Positions 19,431 through 30,359 of a DNA stretch of 64,000 nucleotides are shown here, in pieces. Each line of letters begins with the position of its first letter. Position 1 is the first letter of the stretch. Location of the stretch: NCBI GenBank assembly GCA_902629855.1, contig CACOSI010000001.1, positions 155,846 to 219,845 on the forward strand. Direction: 5' to 3'. The position numbers and the translations under genes were made by a program. This stretch comes from an uncultured Fidelibacterota bacterium. Its GTDB lineage: Bacteria; Fidelibacterota; Marinisomatia; Marinisomatales; Marinisomataceae. Under the pieces are notes generated by a model. That model did no database searches, had not been told where the DNA came from, and was given only the letters and a program-made list of their open reading frames with translations.

Positions 19431-21856
19431 TTATCATCAATTAGTTTTATAGCTTGCTCTAAATTTACTTCATCTAAAACAAAGCCTTTAAGGGAAACAT
19501 TTTTTTTGCCATCAGTAACATAAGGGCCAAATCGACCTCTTTTAATTGAAATTTCTTTTTTTGATTTAGGGTGCTCACCAAGAACTTTAGGTTCAAATTT
19601 TAACTTTCTATCCTTTATAAGCTTCAAAGCATCTTCTAATGAAATTGTTAGTGGGCTATCATCAGCTTTCATAGATGCATTAATTTTTCCGCATTTTACA
19701 TAAGGACCGTATGGTCCAAAGTCAGCAAGAACATCTTCATCTGTATCTGGATTTTTTCCTAAATTTTTAGGCATACTTAAAAGATCAATTGCAATTGATT
19801 CTGTAAGATTTTCTACTCCTATACTTTTAAGAACTGATTTTCTTTTTTTACTTTCTTCTAATTCAACATATGGACCATATCTTCCAATCTTCAATAATAT
19901 ATTTTCACCATTTGTATGTTTTCCTATAATATTATTTTCTTTTTGCATTCCATCAAGTTCATCGAGTTTTCTTTTATTAAGATCTCCTAAAAAAAGGTCT
20001 TCTGGTATAGTGGTATTTTTGCCCTCTTTTTCAACATAAGGTCCAAACTTTCCAATTTTAATATCCAATTCATTTTCGATATTAATAGTACATGCTTTTG
20101 CAATGTCAATTTCTTGATCAAGAAGTTTAAGCACGCCTTTGTAATCATCTTTACCATAATAAAATTCTTTTAAAACATCTAGGTAGGTATTTTCCGAACG
20201 TGAAATAGCATCTAATCTGTCTTCCATATCAGCAGTAAATCTTTCATTAAATAAAGCTTTGTAATGATTTTCAAGTAATTGTGTTACAGCAATCCCAACA
20301 AAAGTGGGAATTAAAATTTTATTATTTTTTACTACATATTCTTTTTGGGATAATTTTTCAATAATTGAGGAGTAAGTTGATGGTCTACCAATACCTCTTA
20401 CTTCCATTTCTTTTACAAGCATCGCTTCTGAAAATCTTCTTGGAGGAGTCGTAGATTTCTGATCAGATAAGATATTTTTACAAGATATTTTTGAATCTTT
20501 TTCTAAAGGAGGTAAGCTATCAACTTTAGCTTTATCTTTTCTAGTTTGTGCTTGCTCATAAGCTGCAGTATATCCTTTAAATACAGTGACATTTCCACTA
20601 CTTTTAAAAATACATTTTCCGTTTAAAATCTTAATATTTGTCCTTATATATTTTGCAGGTTTCATTTGAGATGCAACAGTCCTATTCAAAATTAATTCGT
20701 AAAGTTTGGCTTCATCATTTCCAACCTTTCTAACGTCATCTACAGTTTTAAATTTACTCCCTGCTGGCCTAATTGCTTCATGTGCTTCTTGTGCGTTTGC
20801 AACTTTATTTTTGTAAAAATTTGTTTCATCAGCTAGATATTCTTTACCGAAATTTTTGTTAATATGGTTTTTTGCTGCATCAAGCGCTTCGGAAGAAAGG
20901 TTAGTAGAGTCTGTTCTCATATATGTTATAAGTCCTTTTTCATATAACTTCTGCGCTACTACCATAGTTCTTTTCGGAGAAAAACTAAATCTTCTAGAAG
21001 CGTCTTGCTGCAAAGTACTGGTTGTAAAAGGAGGGGCAGGAGAACTTGAAGTTGGCTTACTTTCAATGTCCAATATTGACCAACTATTTACCTTGCATTC
21101 TTCAGTTAATTTCTTTGAAAAATTTTCATCAATCTGTATAACATTATCTTTTTTTAGACCTAATTCAAATTTTCCAAAATCATCACTTTTAGCAACTGGT
21201 TTACTATCATATGAAACAAGCTGAGCCTTAAAATCTTCATTAGTTTTATCATCAATCAATGTTGCTTCAATAGCATAAAATTTGTTTTCAATAAACTTAT
21301 TTCTTTCTTTCTCTCTGTCAACAAGCAACTTTAATGCAACAGATTGAACTCTCCCAGCTGATAAACCTTTATTTTTTAGAGACCTTAGAGTCTTCCACAA
21401 TACTGGAGAGAATGTAAAACCAACAATTCTGTCAATTGCTCTACGTGCCCTTTGAGCATCAACCAAATCATAATTTATTTTACGTGCGTTGTTAATTGCA
21501 TGTAATACAGCTTTTTTTGTTATTTCGGTAAATTCAACTCTTTCAATATCACCTTTGATTTCAGATGCAATATCTGCTGCAATTGCCTCACCTTCTCTAT
21601 CAGGGTCAGTAGCAATTAAAATTCTGTCAGCAATTTTAACTTCTTTTTTAAGTTGCGAAATAAACTTCTTTTTGTCCGCCATGCTTTCAATATTCATGGC
21701 AAAATCATTATCGATATCAATACCCATCTCTTTTTTCGGTAAATCTTTAAAATGACCTATGCTTGCAATCACAGACGCATTATCAACATATTTTGAGATA
21801 GTTTTCGTCTTTGAAGGGGATTCAACGATTATTAATAGTTTTTCTTGTCCTGTCAT
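19427..21856 (-). CDS. topA: DNA topoisomerase I
   Basis: LLIIVESPSKTKTISKYV; ATDPDREGEAIA; active-site YMRTDSTNLS; C-terminal repeats GRYGPYVELEE, GRFGPYVTDGKKNVSL. Confidence 0.96.
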   Translation of the reverse strand: MTGQEKLLIIVESPSKTKTISKYVDNASVIASIGHFKDLPKKEMGIDIDNDFAMNIESMADKKKFISQLKKEVKIADRILIATDPDREGEAIAADIASEIKGDIERVEFTEITKKAVLHAINNARKINYDLVDAQRARRAIDRIVGFTFSPVLWKTLRSLKNKGLSAGRVQSVALKLLVDREKERNKFIENKFYAIEATLIDDKTNEDFKAQLVSYDSKPVAKSDDFGKFELGLKKDNVIQIDENFSKKLTEECKVNSWSILDIESKPTSSSPAPPFTTSTLQQDASRRFSFSPKRTMVVAQKLYEKGLITYMRTDSTNLSSEALDAAKNHINKNFGKEYLADETNFYKNKVANAQEAHEAIRPAGSKFKTVDDVRKVGNDEAKLYELILNRTVASQMKPAKYIRTNIKILNGKCIFKSSGNVTVFKGYTAAYEQAQTRKDKAKVDSLPPLEKDSKISCKNILSDQKSTTPPRRFSEAMLVKEMEVRGIGRPSTYSSIIEKLSQKEYVVKNNKILIPTFVGIAVTQLLENHYKALFNERFTADMEDRLDAISRSENTYLDVLKEFYYGKDDYKGVLKLLDQEIDIAKACTINIENELDIKIGKFGPYVEKEGKNTTIPEDLFLGDLNKRKLDELDGMQKENNIIGKHTNGENILLKIGRYGPYVELEESKKRKSVLKSIGVENLTESIAIDLLSMPKNLGKNPDTDEDVLADFGPYGPYVKCGKINASMKADDSPLTISLEDALKLIKDRKLKFEPKVLGEHPKSKKEISIKRGRFGPYVTDGKKNVSLKGFVLDEVNLEQAIKLIDDK

Positions 21857-21943
21857 ATTTGGTTGGCAACTTACATAGATTGATAAGTAATTGTCAAAAA
21901 TTTATATTTTTTATTTAAAAATATAAATTATTGTTTTTTTGAA

Positions 21944-23164
21944 TTAAATAATTTCTAGCAGATCTTGATAGTTATTAATTTCAAATTCCTTTTTGCTATC
22001 AAGATTTCTCAAAGTAATCTTTTTGCCAAATTTGATGAAATAATTTGCCTTCAATTTAATAGCAGTTTTGATTTGGTTTTTTTCATTTTTTGAAGAAGTA
22101 TCAATTGTGATGTGAAAATTGTCATCTACTAATTTATCCGCAAAGATTAGTGCTTCTTTTGAGTTTTCGTTATCAAACCCTATAAAAAAGTCAATTTGGG
22201 ATTGATTATTTTGAAGTGAAGATTCTATAATTAATCTCTCAATTCCTGCAGCAAATCCAACAGCAGGGGTTGATGGTCCACCCATACTTTCAACAAGAAA
22301 ATCATATCTTCCTCCACCTAAAAGTGCATTCTGAGATTTACCAGATGAATTTGTTATTTCAAAAATAGTATCATTATAATAGTCAAGCCCACGAACAAGG
22401 TGATTATTTTCTTTGTATTTTATGCCTAATGAATTAAGGTGTATCAAAAAAGATGAAAATTTTTCTTTGCTCTCCATTGATATAAAATCACTAATAATTG
22501 GGGCATTTTTAATTATATCAATATCCTCTTTCTCTTTACTATCTAATATTCTAATTGGATTTTTATTTAGGCGATTTATAGAAACTTTAGATAATTTTTT
22601 AATATTATCTTTAAAATAGGTTGAAAGAACTTTTTCATATTTCATTCTAGATTGAGGGTCACCAATATTATTAATGTTCAAGATTGAATTATTAATATTT
22701 AGGCTATTTAGAATTTTGTTTGCTAAAAGAACTATTTCTAAATCCTGTTCAACTGATGCAGCTCCGAAAGCCTCAACTCCAAATTGGTGAAACTGTCTTT
22801 GTCTACCTTTTTGAGGCTTCTCTCTTCTAAAAAAAGCATCAATATAAAATAATTTACAAAGTGGTTTGCTTCGATATAGTCCGTTTTCAATAAACGCTCT
22901 TACCACAGGCGCTGTCATTTCAGGTTTTAAAACAATATGATGATTTTTTTGATCTTCCCATGTAAACATTTCTTTAGAAACATCAGTTTCATAACCAAGA
23001 TTTTGCTTAAAAAGATTTAGGTCTTCAATAATTGGTGTATGAATTTTTTCAAATCCAAATTTCATGCTTATATCTGATAAAATATCAATTACATTATCCC
23101 ATAAAAAGCTTTCTGGAGGTAAAATATCATAAGTGCCTTTAATTTTTTGAAATTTTGATTTCAT
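21944..23164 (-). CDS. hisS: Histidyl-tRNA synthetase
   Basis: KIKGTYDILPPE; LKPEMTAPVVRA; QFHQFGVEAFG; LVRGLDYYNDTIFEI; GGGRYD. Confidence 0.95.
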   Translation of the reverse strand: MKSKFQKIKGTYDILPPESFLWDNVIDILSDISMKFGFEKIHTPIIEDLNLFKQNLGYETDVSKEMFTWEDQKNHHIVLKPEMTAPVVRAFIENGLYRSKPLCKLFYIDAFFRREKPQKGRQRQFHQFGVEAFGAASVEQDLEIVLLANKILNSLNINNSILNINNIGDPQSRMKYEKVLSTYFKDNIKKLSKVSINRLNKNPIRILDSKEKEDIDIIKNAPIISDFISMESKEKFSSFLIHLNSLGIKYKENNHLVRGLDYYNDTIFEITNSSGKSQNALLGGGRYDFLVESMGGPSTPAVGFAAGIERLIIESSLQNNQSQIDFFIGFDNENSKEALIFADKLVDDNFHITIDTSSKNEKNQIKTAIKLKANYFIKFGKKITLRNLDSKKEFEINNYQDLLEII

Positions 23165-23199
23165 AAAACAACATTAATAATTTTTTGATGTAATAACAC

Positions 23200-26100
23200 C
23201 TAAAAACTTGAGCGAGTTGTATAGATACCAGTTTTTTGTTCAATCTTGAGATCGCGTAGGATATCTGATTTAAGATTAAGTCTGAAATAGAGACCTTTTG
23301 CATAACCATTAGGTGTCCAATCTACAAAAAATTCCCAACAATCGATTTCACGATAGAGAGTTAAGTTATGACGAACAATATCTTTATCTAGGACGTTAAA
23401 TCGTGCATTATAGTTAAGCTTCCAATTATTGGTTACATTAATACTTGTATTGGTATTTAACCAAAAATTTTCAATTTTGTTTAGAGGGTTAATTTTATTT
23501 AAAGTATAGCTAACACCAATTCTTGTTGACCAATTATTTGAAGAAAGTTGATTAATAAACTCTTTTGTGCTTTCTGAAAAGCCTTGTTCCTTGGTTTCCT
23601 CTTTTAATTTTTCTTTTCCTTTCAATAGAAAGTTTGTGGAAAATCTAATTCCGGTTAATCGAGGCAAAGAATCAATTTCATTTTCTCTGTTATTTTCGAT
23701 CTTATCATATTTATAAAAATCATGAGTAAGATTTATATCTATGCTACTTCCATTTCTTAGCTTACTTCTTATTGATGTATTTAAGTTAGATAATTTGAAA
23801 TCATTTTTATTAAAATCGTAACCTGTATTCATTCTTAATGAGAAAAGATTTATTTTTTCTTCTTCATTGTCAAAAAGACTTTTTGCTTGAAAAACATTTC
23901 CTAATGCTATATTAATTTTTTTGCTACTTGATCTTGAAGTTGACCCAATCAAAGATCCTGAAAAATAATCATAGTATTCATCATTAAATTCCTGGAAATA
24001 ATTATCATTATTTAAATAATTAGGTGAATAGCTCAAACTTATTGAAGGTGTTAAAACGTGCCTAACAGATTGTATTTTCCCAATTTTTATAGGAAGTATA
24101 CCATAAATTTTTGTGTTCATTGATAATGATATATTTCCAGTCGTTCTATTTTTGAACTTGTTTATATCATCAAATTCGACTTCACCACTTTCATCCAAAA
24201 AAGCCTTTTGGTACTTGTTAACAAAGTCAGAATTAATATTAATGTTAGGGTTTATAGCAATATATTTAAAAAGAGTAAATGGGGCATTAATGCTAAATTT
24301 ATTTTTAAATATTGCATCAGTTTGATTTGAGGTTACAGGATCTCCATTATTATTTTGCTTCCATTGATAACTAATAACATCATCATCATTTTCGCTTAAT
24401 TCACTTTCATAAAAATTTTTAGAACTATTAAGTATTCTTGAGCTATAATCCCATTGAATATTATTTAAAAATGCATATTGACTATTATCAAATAAATTCC
24501 TTCTCCCAACTCTAAAATTTATAGAAGGTAACGTACTTGTATTGCTGCTAATTGACGAATTTATATTTGATGGGTTTTGATAAAACGAAGAGTTTTGATT
24601 CACTTTACTTTTAGACATTAAATCTTGTTTGTTTGAGATATTAATACTTAAAGATAGATTATTTTTTTTCCACCTTTTAGAATAGGTTGCATTTGAAATA
24701 GCTTGCTGATTTAGTCTTTTCACAGGATTAATGCTTGTTTCTCGATTATATTCTCCATTACTGTAATAGCTTACATTTGACCTTAATGACTGCTCATTAC
24801 GTAAGATTTGATTATGATTCCAGTTCAAAGAAAAATCAGTTTTATTACTTTCACCTAACTTTGCAATATCTTGCTCGTTTGAGCTTAAGTGTTTTCTCAC
24901 TTCAAAATTAAAATTTCCATTAAACTTGTAGCGATTTTTATATGAATTTTTGGATTTTAAGATAACACCTTGTCTATCAGCAAAAATTAATGAATTTTCA
25001 GAACCAAGGTAGTCATTTGGAGCAAAATAATAACCCAAACCATCAATATAATTTCCTCTATTATCCGATGAACCGAAAGAAGGCATTATCCAGCCTGATC
25101 TTCTCTCATCTGAAGAATGCGGAAAAATTGCCATAGGAATTCCAAAGATAGGAACTCCTCCAACAACAATATTTAATGGTTTTGCTATAACTTTATCACC
25201 ATAAATTATTTTTACTTTTTTACTACCAAGATAAAATTTTGAAGGATCACATGAAGTAAATATACAATCGTCAATATAAAATGTACTATCTGCAACACTC
25301 GTAATTTGACTGCCCATATACATATTATTTTGCACACTAGTTGAACCAGCCAATACCTTACCTTTTCTATTTTTGATATTATAAACCATTGATTTGCCAG
25401 TTATTGGCTCTCTGTTATTTTCAATAAGGATAGGCTGTAAATTTTCACTTGAGTCAAATGGATTTTCATCAAAAGCTTCAAGTATATTATTATCCCAGTT
25501 GATATTTATTTGAGAGGCAGTCAAATCCATACCCTCTTGAAACAAATTTGCTTTACCAAACATTTTTGATAGATTTTTTTTTGTATCAAATTCAACAATT
25601 TCACCTTTATAATTAATTTTTTGTTGATTAGATGTGTTAGATTCAGAAGGCAGAAATTTTCCTATAACTCCTCCAGAAGAATTAAGATTTATAATACTAT
25701 TATTATTTACTTCTAAAACAATTTTATCCCCACTGACCTCATTTGTACCTTGATAAAGTGAGTCTTGATATAAATGGATGAAACTAGATGCCATTCCAAT
25801 TAGATCAATTTTTGATATATCATTCTTATCCATCTTAATGTTAATTACTTCGGCTTTTAAGATATCAACGTTATTGATAGGTACTTTTAATTCGTCTTTT
25901 TTTTCAAAACCAGTATTTGAAGAATAGATAACTCCATTTTCTAATACGTTTAGAGATTCTATCGATTTATTTTCAAATTCTATTTCAAAAAAGTCTCCAG
26001 TAATTCTTCGATTTCCGTCGGTGATTTCACAATCATCCTCTAAAATCATTTTATTTCTATCATTTATCAACTTACCTTTTTTAGAAGAAATTGATTGTTC

Positions 26101-26463
26101 AATATCAACGACTTTTACATTTCCAATTAGTTCAATATCTTCATTGTCGGAGTAATAAAGTAAAGAATCGCAAAAAATCGTCATATTTTCATCTTCTATT
26201 TTAACATTATTTGAAAGTTTAACAATGCCAGAGGTGTTTGACTGAATTGCTTTATCACCATAGAGCATTTTAGAATCTTTTTTGAATACTATGTTGCCTT
26301 CAAGAATTGTTACACTTTCATTGTTAATATTTTTTGCAGAAAGCGAATCAGCTTGCTTCAACTCAAGACTTTCTTGTCCATACACAAAGCATAGAAAAAT
26401 TAATAAAACATATACATTTTTAATCACAATGTTATTAACGTATTTAGTTGATTTATGTTTCAT
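23200..26463 (-). CDS. lptD: LPS-assembly protein LptD/OstA-like outer membrane protein
   Basis: N-terminal OstA-like repeats (VTILEGNIVFKKDSKMLYGDKAIQ...) followed by LptD-type FTSCDPSKFYLGSKKVKIIYGDKVIAKPLNIVVGGVPIFGIPMAIFPHSSDERRSGWIMPSFG and a long beta-barrel. Confidence 0.88.
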   Translation of the reverse strand: MKHKSTKYVNNIVIKNVYVLLIFLCFVYGQESLELKQADSLSAKNINNESVTILEGNIVFKKDSKMLYGDKAIQSNTSGIVKLSNNVKIEDENMTIFCDSLLYYSDNEDIELIGNVKVVDIEQSISSKKGKLINDRNKMILEDDCEITDGNRRITGDFFEIEFENKSIESLNVLENGVIYSSNTGFEKKDELKVPINNVDILKAEVINIKMDKNDISKIDLIGMASSFIHLYQDSLYQGTNEVSGDKIVLEVNNNSIINLNSSGGVIGKFLPSESNTSNQQKINYKGEIVEFDTKKNLSKMFGKANLFQEGMDLTASQININWDNNILEAFDENPFDSSENLQPILIENNREPITGKSMVYNIKNRKGKVLAGSTSVQNNMYMGSQITSVADSTFYIDDCIFTSCDPSKFYLGSKKVKIIYGDKVIAKPLNIVVGGVPIFGIPMAIFPHSSDERRSGWIMPSFGSSDNRGNYIDGLGYYFAPNDYLGSENSLIFADRQGVILKSKNSYKNRYKFNGNFNFEVRKHLSSNEQDIAKLGESNKTDFSLNWNHNQILRNEQSLRSNVSYYSNGEYNRETSINPVKRLNQQAISNATYSKRWKKNNLSLSINISNKQDLMSKSKVNQNSSFYQNPSNINSSISSNTSTLPSINFRVGRRNLFDNSQYAFLNNIQWDYSSRILNSSKNFYESELSENDDDVISYQWKQNNNGDPVTSNQTDAIFKNKFSINAPFTLFKYIAINPNININSDFVNKYQKAFLDESGEVEFDDINKFKNRTTGNISLSMNTKIYGILPIKIGKIQSVRHVLTPSISLSYSPNYLNNDNYFQEFNDEYYDYFSGSLIGSTSRSSSKKINIALGNVFQAKSLFDNEEEKINLFSLRMNTGYDFNKNDFKLSNLNTSIRSKLRNGSSIDINLTHDFYKYDKIENNRENEIDSLPRLTGIRFSTNFLLKGKEKLKEETKEQGFSESTKEFINQLSSNNWSTRIGVSYTLNKINPLNKIENFWLNTNTSINVTNNWKLNYNARFNVLDKDIVRHNLTLYREIDCWEFFVDWTPNGYAKGLYFRLNLKSDILRDLKIEQKTGIYTTRSSF

Positions 26464-26500
26464 CTTTGTAAAGTAGAAATGTAATGTATAAATTGATATA

Positions 26501-26812
26501 ATGTTAGAAAATCTATTAAATAGCATTTTAGATAACCCAGCTTACCTTGCTGTAACAATTGTACTAATTACGATGATAATGTATAGTGTAATAAAGAAAT
26601 TATTCAAACTTGTCACATTGGGAATAACATTATTTATAATATATTGTGCTTATTTACTTTTTACTAATCAGCCTCTACCAAACATGGATGAATTGAAAGT
26701 ACAGCTACAAAAAAGTGAAGATAAAGTAAGTGAAGTTATAAAAGATTCGGTGATTGATCCTCTACAAGAAAAATCTGAAACCATTAAAAATAATTTGGAT
26801 GCTTTAAAATAA
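26501..26812 (+). CDS. Small hypothetical membrane protein
   Basis: 103 aa ORF with two hydrophobic segments and a charged C-terminal tail. Confidence 0.6.
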   Translation: MLENLLNSILDNPAYLAVTIVLITMIMYSVIKKLFKLVTLGITLFIIYCAYLLFTNQPLPNMDELKVQLQKSEDKVSEVIKDSVIDPLQEKSETIKNNLDALK

Positions 26813-26824
26813 TAAGGAGTTACA

Positions 26825-27673
26825 ATGTTTAAAGATAATTTGCTAGAAAGTAAAACAATAATAATTACTGGTGGTGGAACAGGCTTAGGAAAAAGTATGG
26901 CAAGAAGATTTGGTGAATTGGGTGCCAATATTGTAATAAGCGGAAGAAGGAAAGAGGTATTAGAAGAAACTGCAGAAGAATTTACACAAAAAGGCATAGA
27001 TGTTATTACTTGCCCTGGCGATGTAAGAAAAATTGAAGATGTTGAACTTATGTTAAAACAAACAAAAGAAAAATTTGGAACAATTAATGCATTGTTAAAT
27101 AATGCCGCTGGAAACTTTATTTCACCTACTGAAATGTTAAGTCAGAATGCATTTAAAGCAGTAATAGACATAGTTTTAATGGGTACATGGAACTGTACAA
27201 GTACTATTGGTAAAGAAATGATTAAAAATAAAAGTGGTAACATTCTTAGCATTGTTACAACATATGCGTGGACTGGTTCACCATTTGTTGTACCATCAGC
27301 TGCAGCAAAAGCTGGAGTGCTGGCAATGACAAGATCACTAGCGGTTGAATGGGGAAAGCACAACATAAGATTTAATGCAATTGCACCTGGTCCATTTCCA
27401 ACAAAAGGTGCATGGTCAAGATTGATGCCTCCAGGATTTGAAGATTTTGAGGATAATATGAAAAATAAAATTCCGATGAAAAGATTTGGTGAAAGACATG
27501 AGCTTGAAAACTTGGCTTCTTATTTAATGAGCGATGAATCTGGATACATAAATGGAGAAGTTATTACAATTGATGGAGGAGAATGGCTAGCAGGTGCTGG
27601 AGAATTTTCAGAACTTACAAAAATTCCAGAATCAATGTGGAAAGCAATGGCCGAAAGAAGAAAGAAAAAATAA
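26825..27673 (+). CDS. SDR-family oxidoreductase, 2,4-dienoyl-CoA reductase-like
   Basis: SD AAGGAG before ATG; IIITGGGTGLGKSMARRFGELGANIVISGRR; NNAAGNFISPTE; APGPFPTKGAWSRLMPPG, reminiscent of DECR2-type enzymes. Confidence 0.85.
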   Translation: MFKDNLLESKTIIITGGGTGLGKSMARRFGELGANIVISGRRKEVLEETAEEFTQKGIDVITCPGDVRKIEDVELMLKQTKEKFGTINALLNNAAGNFISPTEMLSQNAFKAVIDIVLMGTWNCTSTIGKEMIKNKSGNILSIVTTYAWTGSPFVVPSAAAKAGVLAMTRSLAVEWGKHNIRFNAIAPGPFPTKGAWSRLMPPGFEDFEDNMKNKIPMKRFGERHELENLASYLMSDESGYINGEVITIDGGEWLAGAGEFSELTKIPESMWKAMAERRKKK

Positions 27674-28426
27674 ATGTTTAATTTAGAAGATAAAACTGCA
27701 ATTATTTCCGGTGGTTCAAAAGGAATTGGTAAGGCTATAGCGTTTAAGTTAGCTGAAGCAGGGGCTAATATTATCGTATGTAGTAGAAAAATTGAAAACC
27801 TGCAGGATTGCTTTGACGAAGCTTCTAAAAAGGGATATAAAATAGATATTCTTGAGTGCAATACAAGCAATAAAGAATCAATTAGTAAAGTAGTAGACTT
27901 TACAATAGATAAATTTTCTAAAATTGATATTCTAATTAATAATGCTGCAACAAATCCTTATTATGGCCCTATTTTAGATTCAAAAGACTCTCATTGGGAT
28001 AAAATTTTTGATGTAAATATCAAAGGTTATTTTGATTTTGCAAAAATGTGCAGTAGATCTATGATTAAAAATAAGAGTGGAAAAATAATAAATGTCTCAT
28101 CAATCGCAGCCAAGACTCCATTAGAGGGATTAGGTGTTTACAATATTAGTAAGGCAGCAGTAGTGATGTTAACAAAAGTTCTCGCAAAAGAGTTGGCAAA
28201 AGATAATATTCAAGTAAATACTCTTGCCCCAGGATTAATCAAAACAGACTTTAGTAAAGCATTGTGGGAGAATGATGAAATTTACAATAAAATAGTAAAA
28301 ACAATCCCCCAAGGAAGAATGGGTGAACCTGAAGATGTATCAGGTATGGCGCTATATCTCTCATCAGATGCATCCGACTTTATTACTGGATCATTATTTA
28401 CGGTAGATGGTGGTTTAACCACTTAA
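27674..28426 (+). CDS. SDR-family oxidoreductase (DHRS4-like)
   Basis: TAIISGGSKGIGKAIAFKLAEAGANIIVCSRK; NNAATNPYYGP; YNISKAAVVMLTKVLAKELA; GSLFTVDGGLTT. Confidence 0.88.
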   Translation: MFNLEDKTAIISGGSKGIGKAIAFKLAEAGANIIVCSRKIENLQDCFDEASKKGYKIDILECNTSNKESISKVVDFTIDKFSKIDILINNAATNPYYGPILDSKDSHWDKIFDVNIKGYFDFAKMCSRSMIKNKSGKIINVSSIAAKTPLEGLGVYNISKAAVVMLTKVLAKELAKDNIQVNTLAPGLIKTDFSKALWENDEIYNKIVKTIPQGRMGEPEDVSGMALYLSSDASDFITGSLFTVDGGLTT

Positions 28427-29067
28427 TTCGTTATCCAATCATAGAAAGATCTGATGTTTGGAAAAGTTTTTGATCCTGTTGCTGCAAGCCTTTCCATATT
28501 ATTATGTCCATTATAAATTAGTGCACAACTTATATTTAGACTTTGAGAGACATTATAATCTAGCATGCTATCTCCAACAATAATCGTTTCTTCACTTGGA
28601 ATTAAAACATTTAAAAGTAATTCTCTTCCTTCATACTCTTTACCAAAACCGGAAGGTGTATTACTTAAACCAACGATATTATCTAAAAAAGAATCCAGAC
28701 CGAAATATTTAACCTGATTATTAAGTTTTCTTTGAATGGTTGCAGATAGGATGCTTTGAGTAATACCCTTTTTTTTCAATTTTTTAATTGTAGATAAAGC
28801 ATTAGGCTGAAGAGCTAACTTTTTAAAATTTTTTTCAAATCCTGAATGAAATTCTTCATTAGTTATTTCAAATGGTTCTTTTGAAAAGTCAAAACCGACA
28901 GATTCATAAAAGGTTTTTATTGGAAACAAAAACTTTTTTCTATATTCATCAATTGAAATTGGTTTTAAATTTCTTTTTTCAAGAGAGCTATTCAACATTT
29001 CAACACATAGTGCTGTATCATTTAGCAAAGTTCCATTCCAATCCCAAATTATGTGCTTATATTTCAT
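28423..29067 (-). CDS. HAD-superfamily hydrolase (phosphoglycolate phosphatase-like)
   Basis: MKYKHIIWDWNGTLLNDTALCVEMLN (motif I), ILSATIQRKLNNQV, TIIVGDSMLDYNVSQSLNI (motif IV). Start at 29067 rather than 29208. Confidence 0.85.
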   Translation of the reverse strand: MKYKHIIWDWNGTLLNDTALCVEMLNSSLEKRNLKPISIDEYRKKFLFPIKTFYESVGFDFSKEPFEITNEEFHSGFEKNFKKLALQPNALSTIKKLKKKGITQSILSATIQRKLNNQVKYFGLDSFLDNIVGLSNTPSGFGKEYEGRELLLNVLIPSEETIIVGDSMLDYNVSQSLNISCALIYNGHNNMERLAATGSKTFPNIRSFYDWITN

Positions 29068-29707
29068 GGATTTGAAAGTAGATAAAAAAATCGCATTAAT
29101 AAAGAAAAGACTTAGTAATAAATCATTTCTAGGAGGGTGGGATAGCCAGAAAAAAATGGCGGTTATCCCAATAAATTCAATAACAGAAAAAGCATTTATT
29201 GCACCCAAAGATGCAAGGCAAGCAAGCGTTGCAATTATTTTATTTGAAGAGAAAGATAAGCTTTGCTTTTTTTTAACAAAAAGAACAACAGAAGTAGAGC
29301 ATCACAAAGGCCAAATATCATTACCAGGTGGTGCAATTGATAATCATGAAACCGCCGTTGATGCTTCTTTGAGAGAAAGTAATGAAGAAATTGGTGTAGA
29401 TGTTGCATCATTTGAGTTATTGGGTAAACTGTCAAATTTTTATACCCCCGTTTCATATTTTAACATTCACCCATTTATTTGGTTTGCTGGTGGCAAGCCA
29501 AAAATAAATATTAATTTGCAAGAAGTAGATGAAGTTTACAGTATAAGTATCAATGAGCTAACAAACGAAAAAAATATTTCTTCAAAAAATATTCAAAAAT
29601 CGGGTGTCAATTTTATAGTTCCTTCATTTAGATTTAGTAGTTGCGTTTGTTGGGGTGCTACAGCAATGATTTTGTCTGAATTCAAAGATTTAATTTTAGA
29701 TTTATAA
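29066..29707 (+). CDS. NUDIX hydrolase, CoA pyrophosphatase-like
   Basis: HHKGQISLPGGAIDNHETAVDASLRESNEEIGVD matches the NudL/CoAse signature and Nudix box. Confidence 0.9.
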   Translation: MDLKVDKKIALIKKRLSNKSFLGGWDSQKKMAVIPINSITEKAFIAPKDARQASVAIILFEEKDKLCFFLTKRTTEVEHHKGQISLPGGAIDNHETAVDASLRESNEEIGVDVASFELLGKLSNFYTPVSYFNIHPFIWFAGGKPKININLQEVDEVYSISINELTNEKNISSKNIQKSGVNFIVPSFRFSSCVCWGATAMILSEFKDLILDL

Positions 29708-30358
29708 TTAAATTTCTATCAATTTCCCATTCTTTAGATTATAACATTGATCAGCTAATGCTTTAACTTCGTTCAAATCATGAGTAACCATTATAGCAGT
29801 AATTTCATTTTTCAAAAGTATTGATTTAATTATAGGGTATATTTTTATTTTCAACTCTTTATCCAAACCAGTAAATGGTTCATCGAACATAAGAACTTTT
29901 GGTTTCATCACAATACTTCTTCCTAAAGCAACTCTCTGGGATTCACCACCAGACAACTCATGGGGATATTTTTTAGCTAGATCCAAAATATTAAGTTTTT
30001 CCATTATATCTTTACTGATATCTTGTTTATTATTTTTAGTTGATATTCCAAATTCAATATTTTTTTTTACATTAAGGTGTGGGAAAAGAACTTTTTCTTG
30101 AATAACAAGACCTATATTTCTTTTTTCAGTTGGAATAGAAATTTTATCATTTAATAAAATATTATTATCTAGATGTACTTCTCCATCATTAGGTTTTTCA
30201 AGTCCACATATAATTCTTAAAAGACTAGTTTTTCCTGAACCTGAAACTCCTGTAATTGCGATAAATTGTCCTTTATTAATACTAAGATTGAGTCCATCTA
30301 AAATTTTTTCTTTGCCAAAAGTCAAATTTATATTTTTTAATTTTAAAAAATCTTTCAT
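29708..30358 (-). CDS. ABC transporter ATP-binding protein (iron(III) uptake, FbpC-like)
   Basis: ITGVSGSGKTSLLRIICGLEKP Walker A; ELSGGESQRVALGRSIVMKPKVLMFDEPFTGLD; located next to FbpB/FbpA-like genes. Confidence 0.9.
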   Translation of the reverse strand: MKDFLKLKNINLTFGKEKILDGLNLSINKGQFIAITGVSGSGKTSLLRIICGLEKPNDGEVHLDNNILLNDKISIPTEKRNIGLVIQEKVLFPHLNVKKNIEFGISTKNNKQDISKDIMEKLNILDLAKKYPHELSGGESQRVALGRSIVMKPKVLMFDEPFTGLDKELKIKIYPIIKSILLKNEITAIMVTHDLNEVKALADQCYNLKNGKLIEI

Positions 30359-30359
30359 T

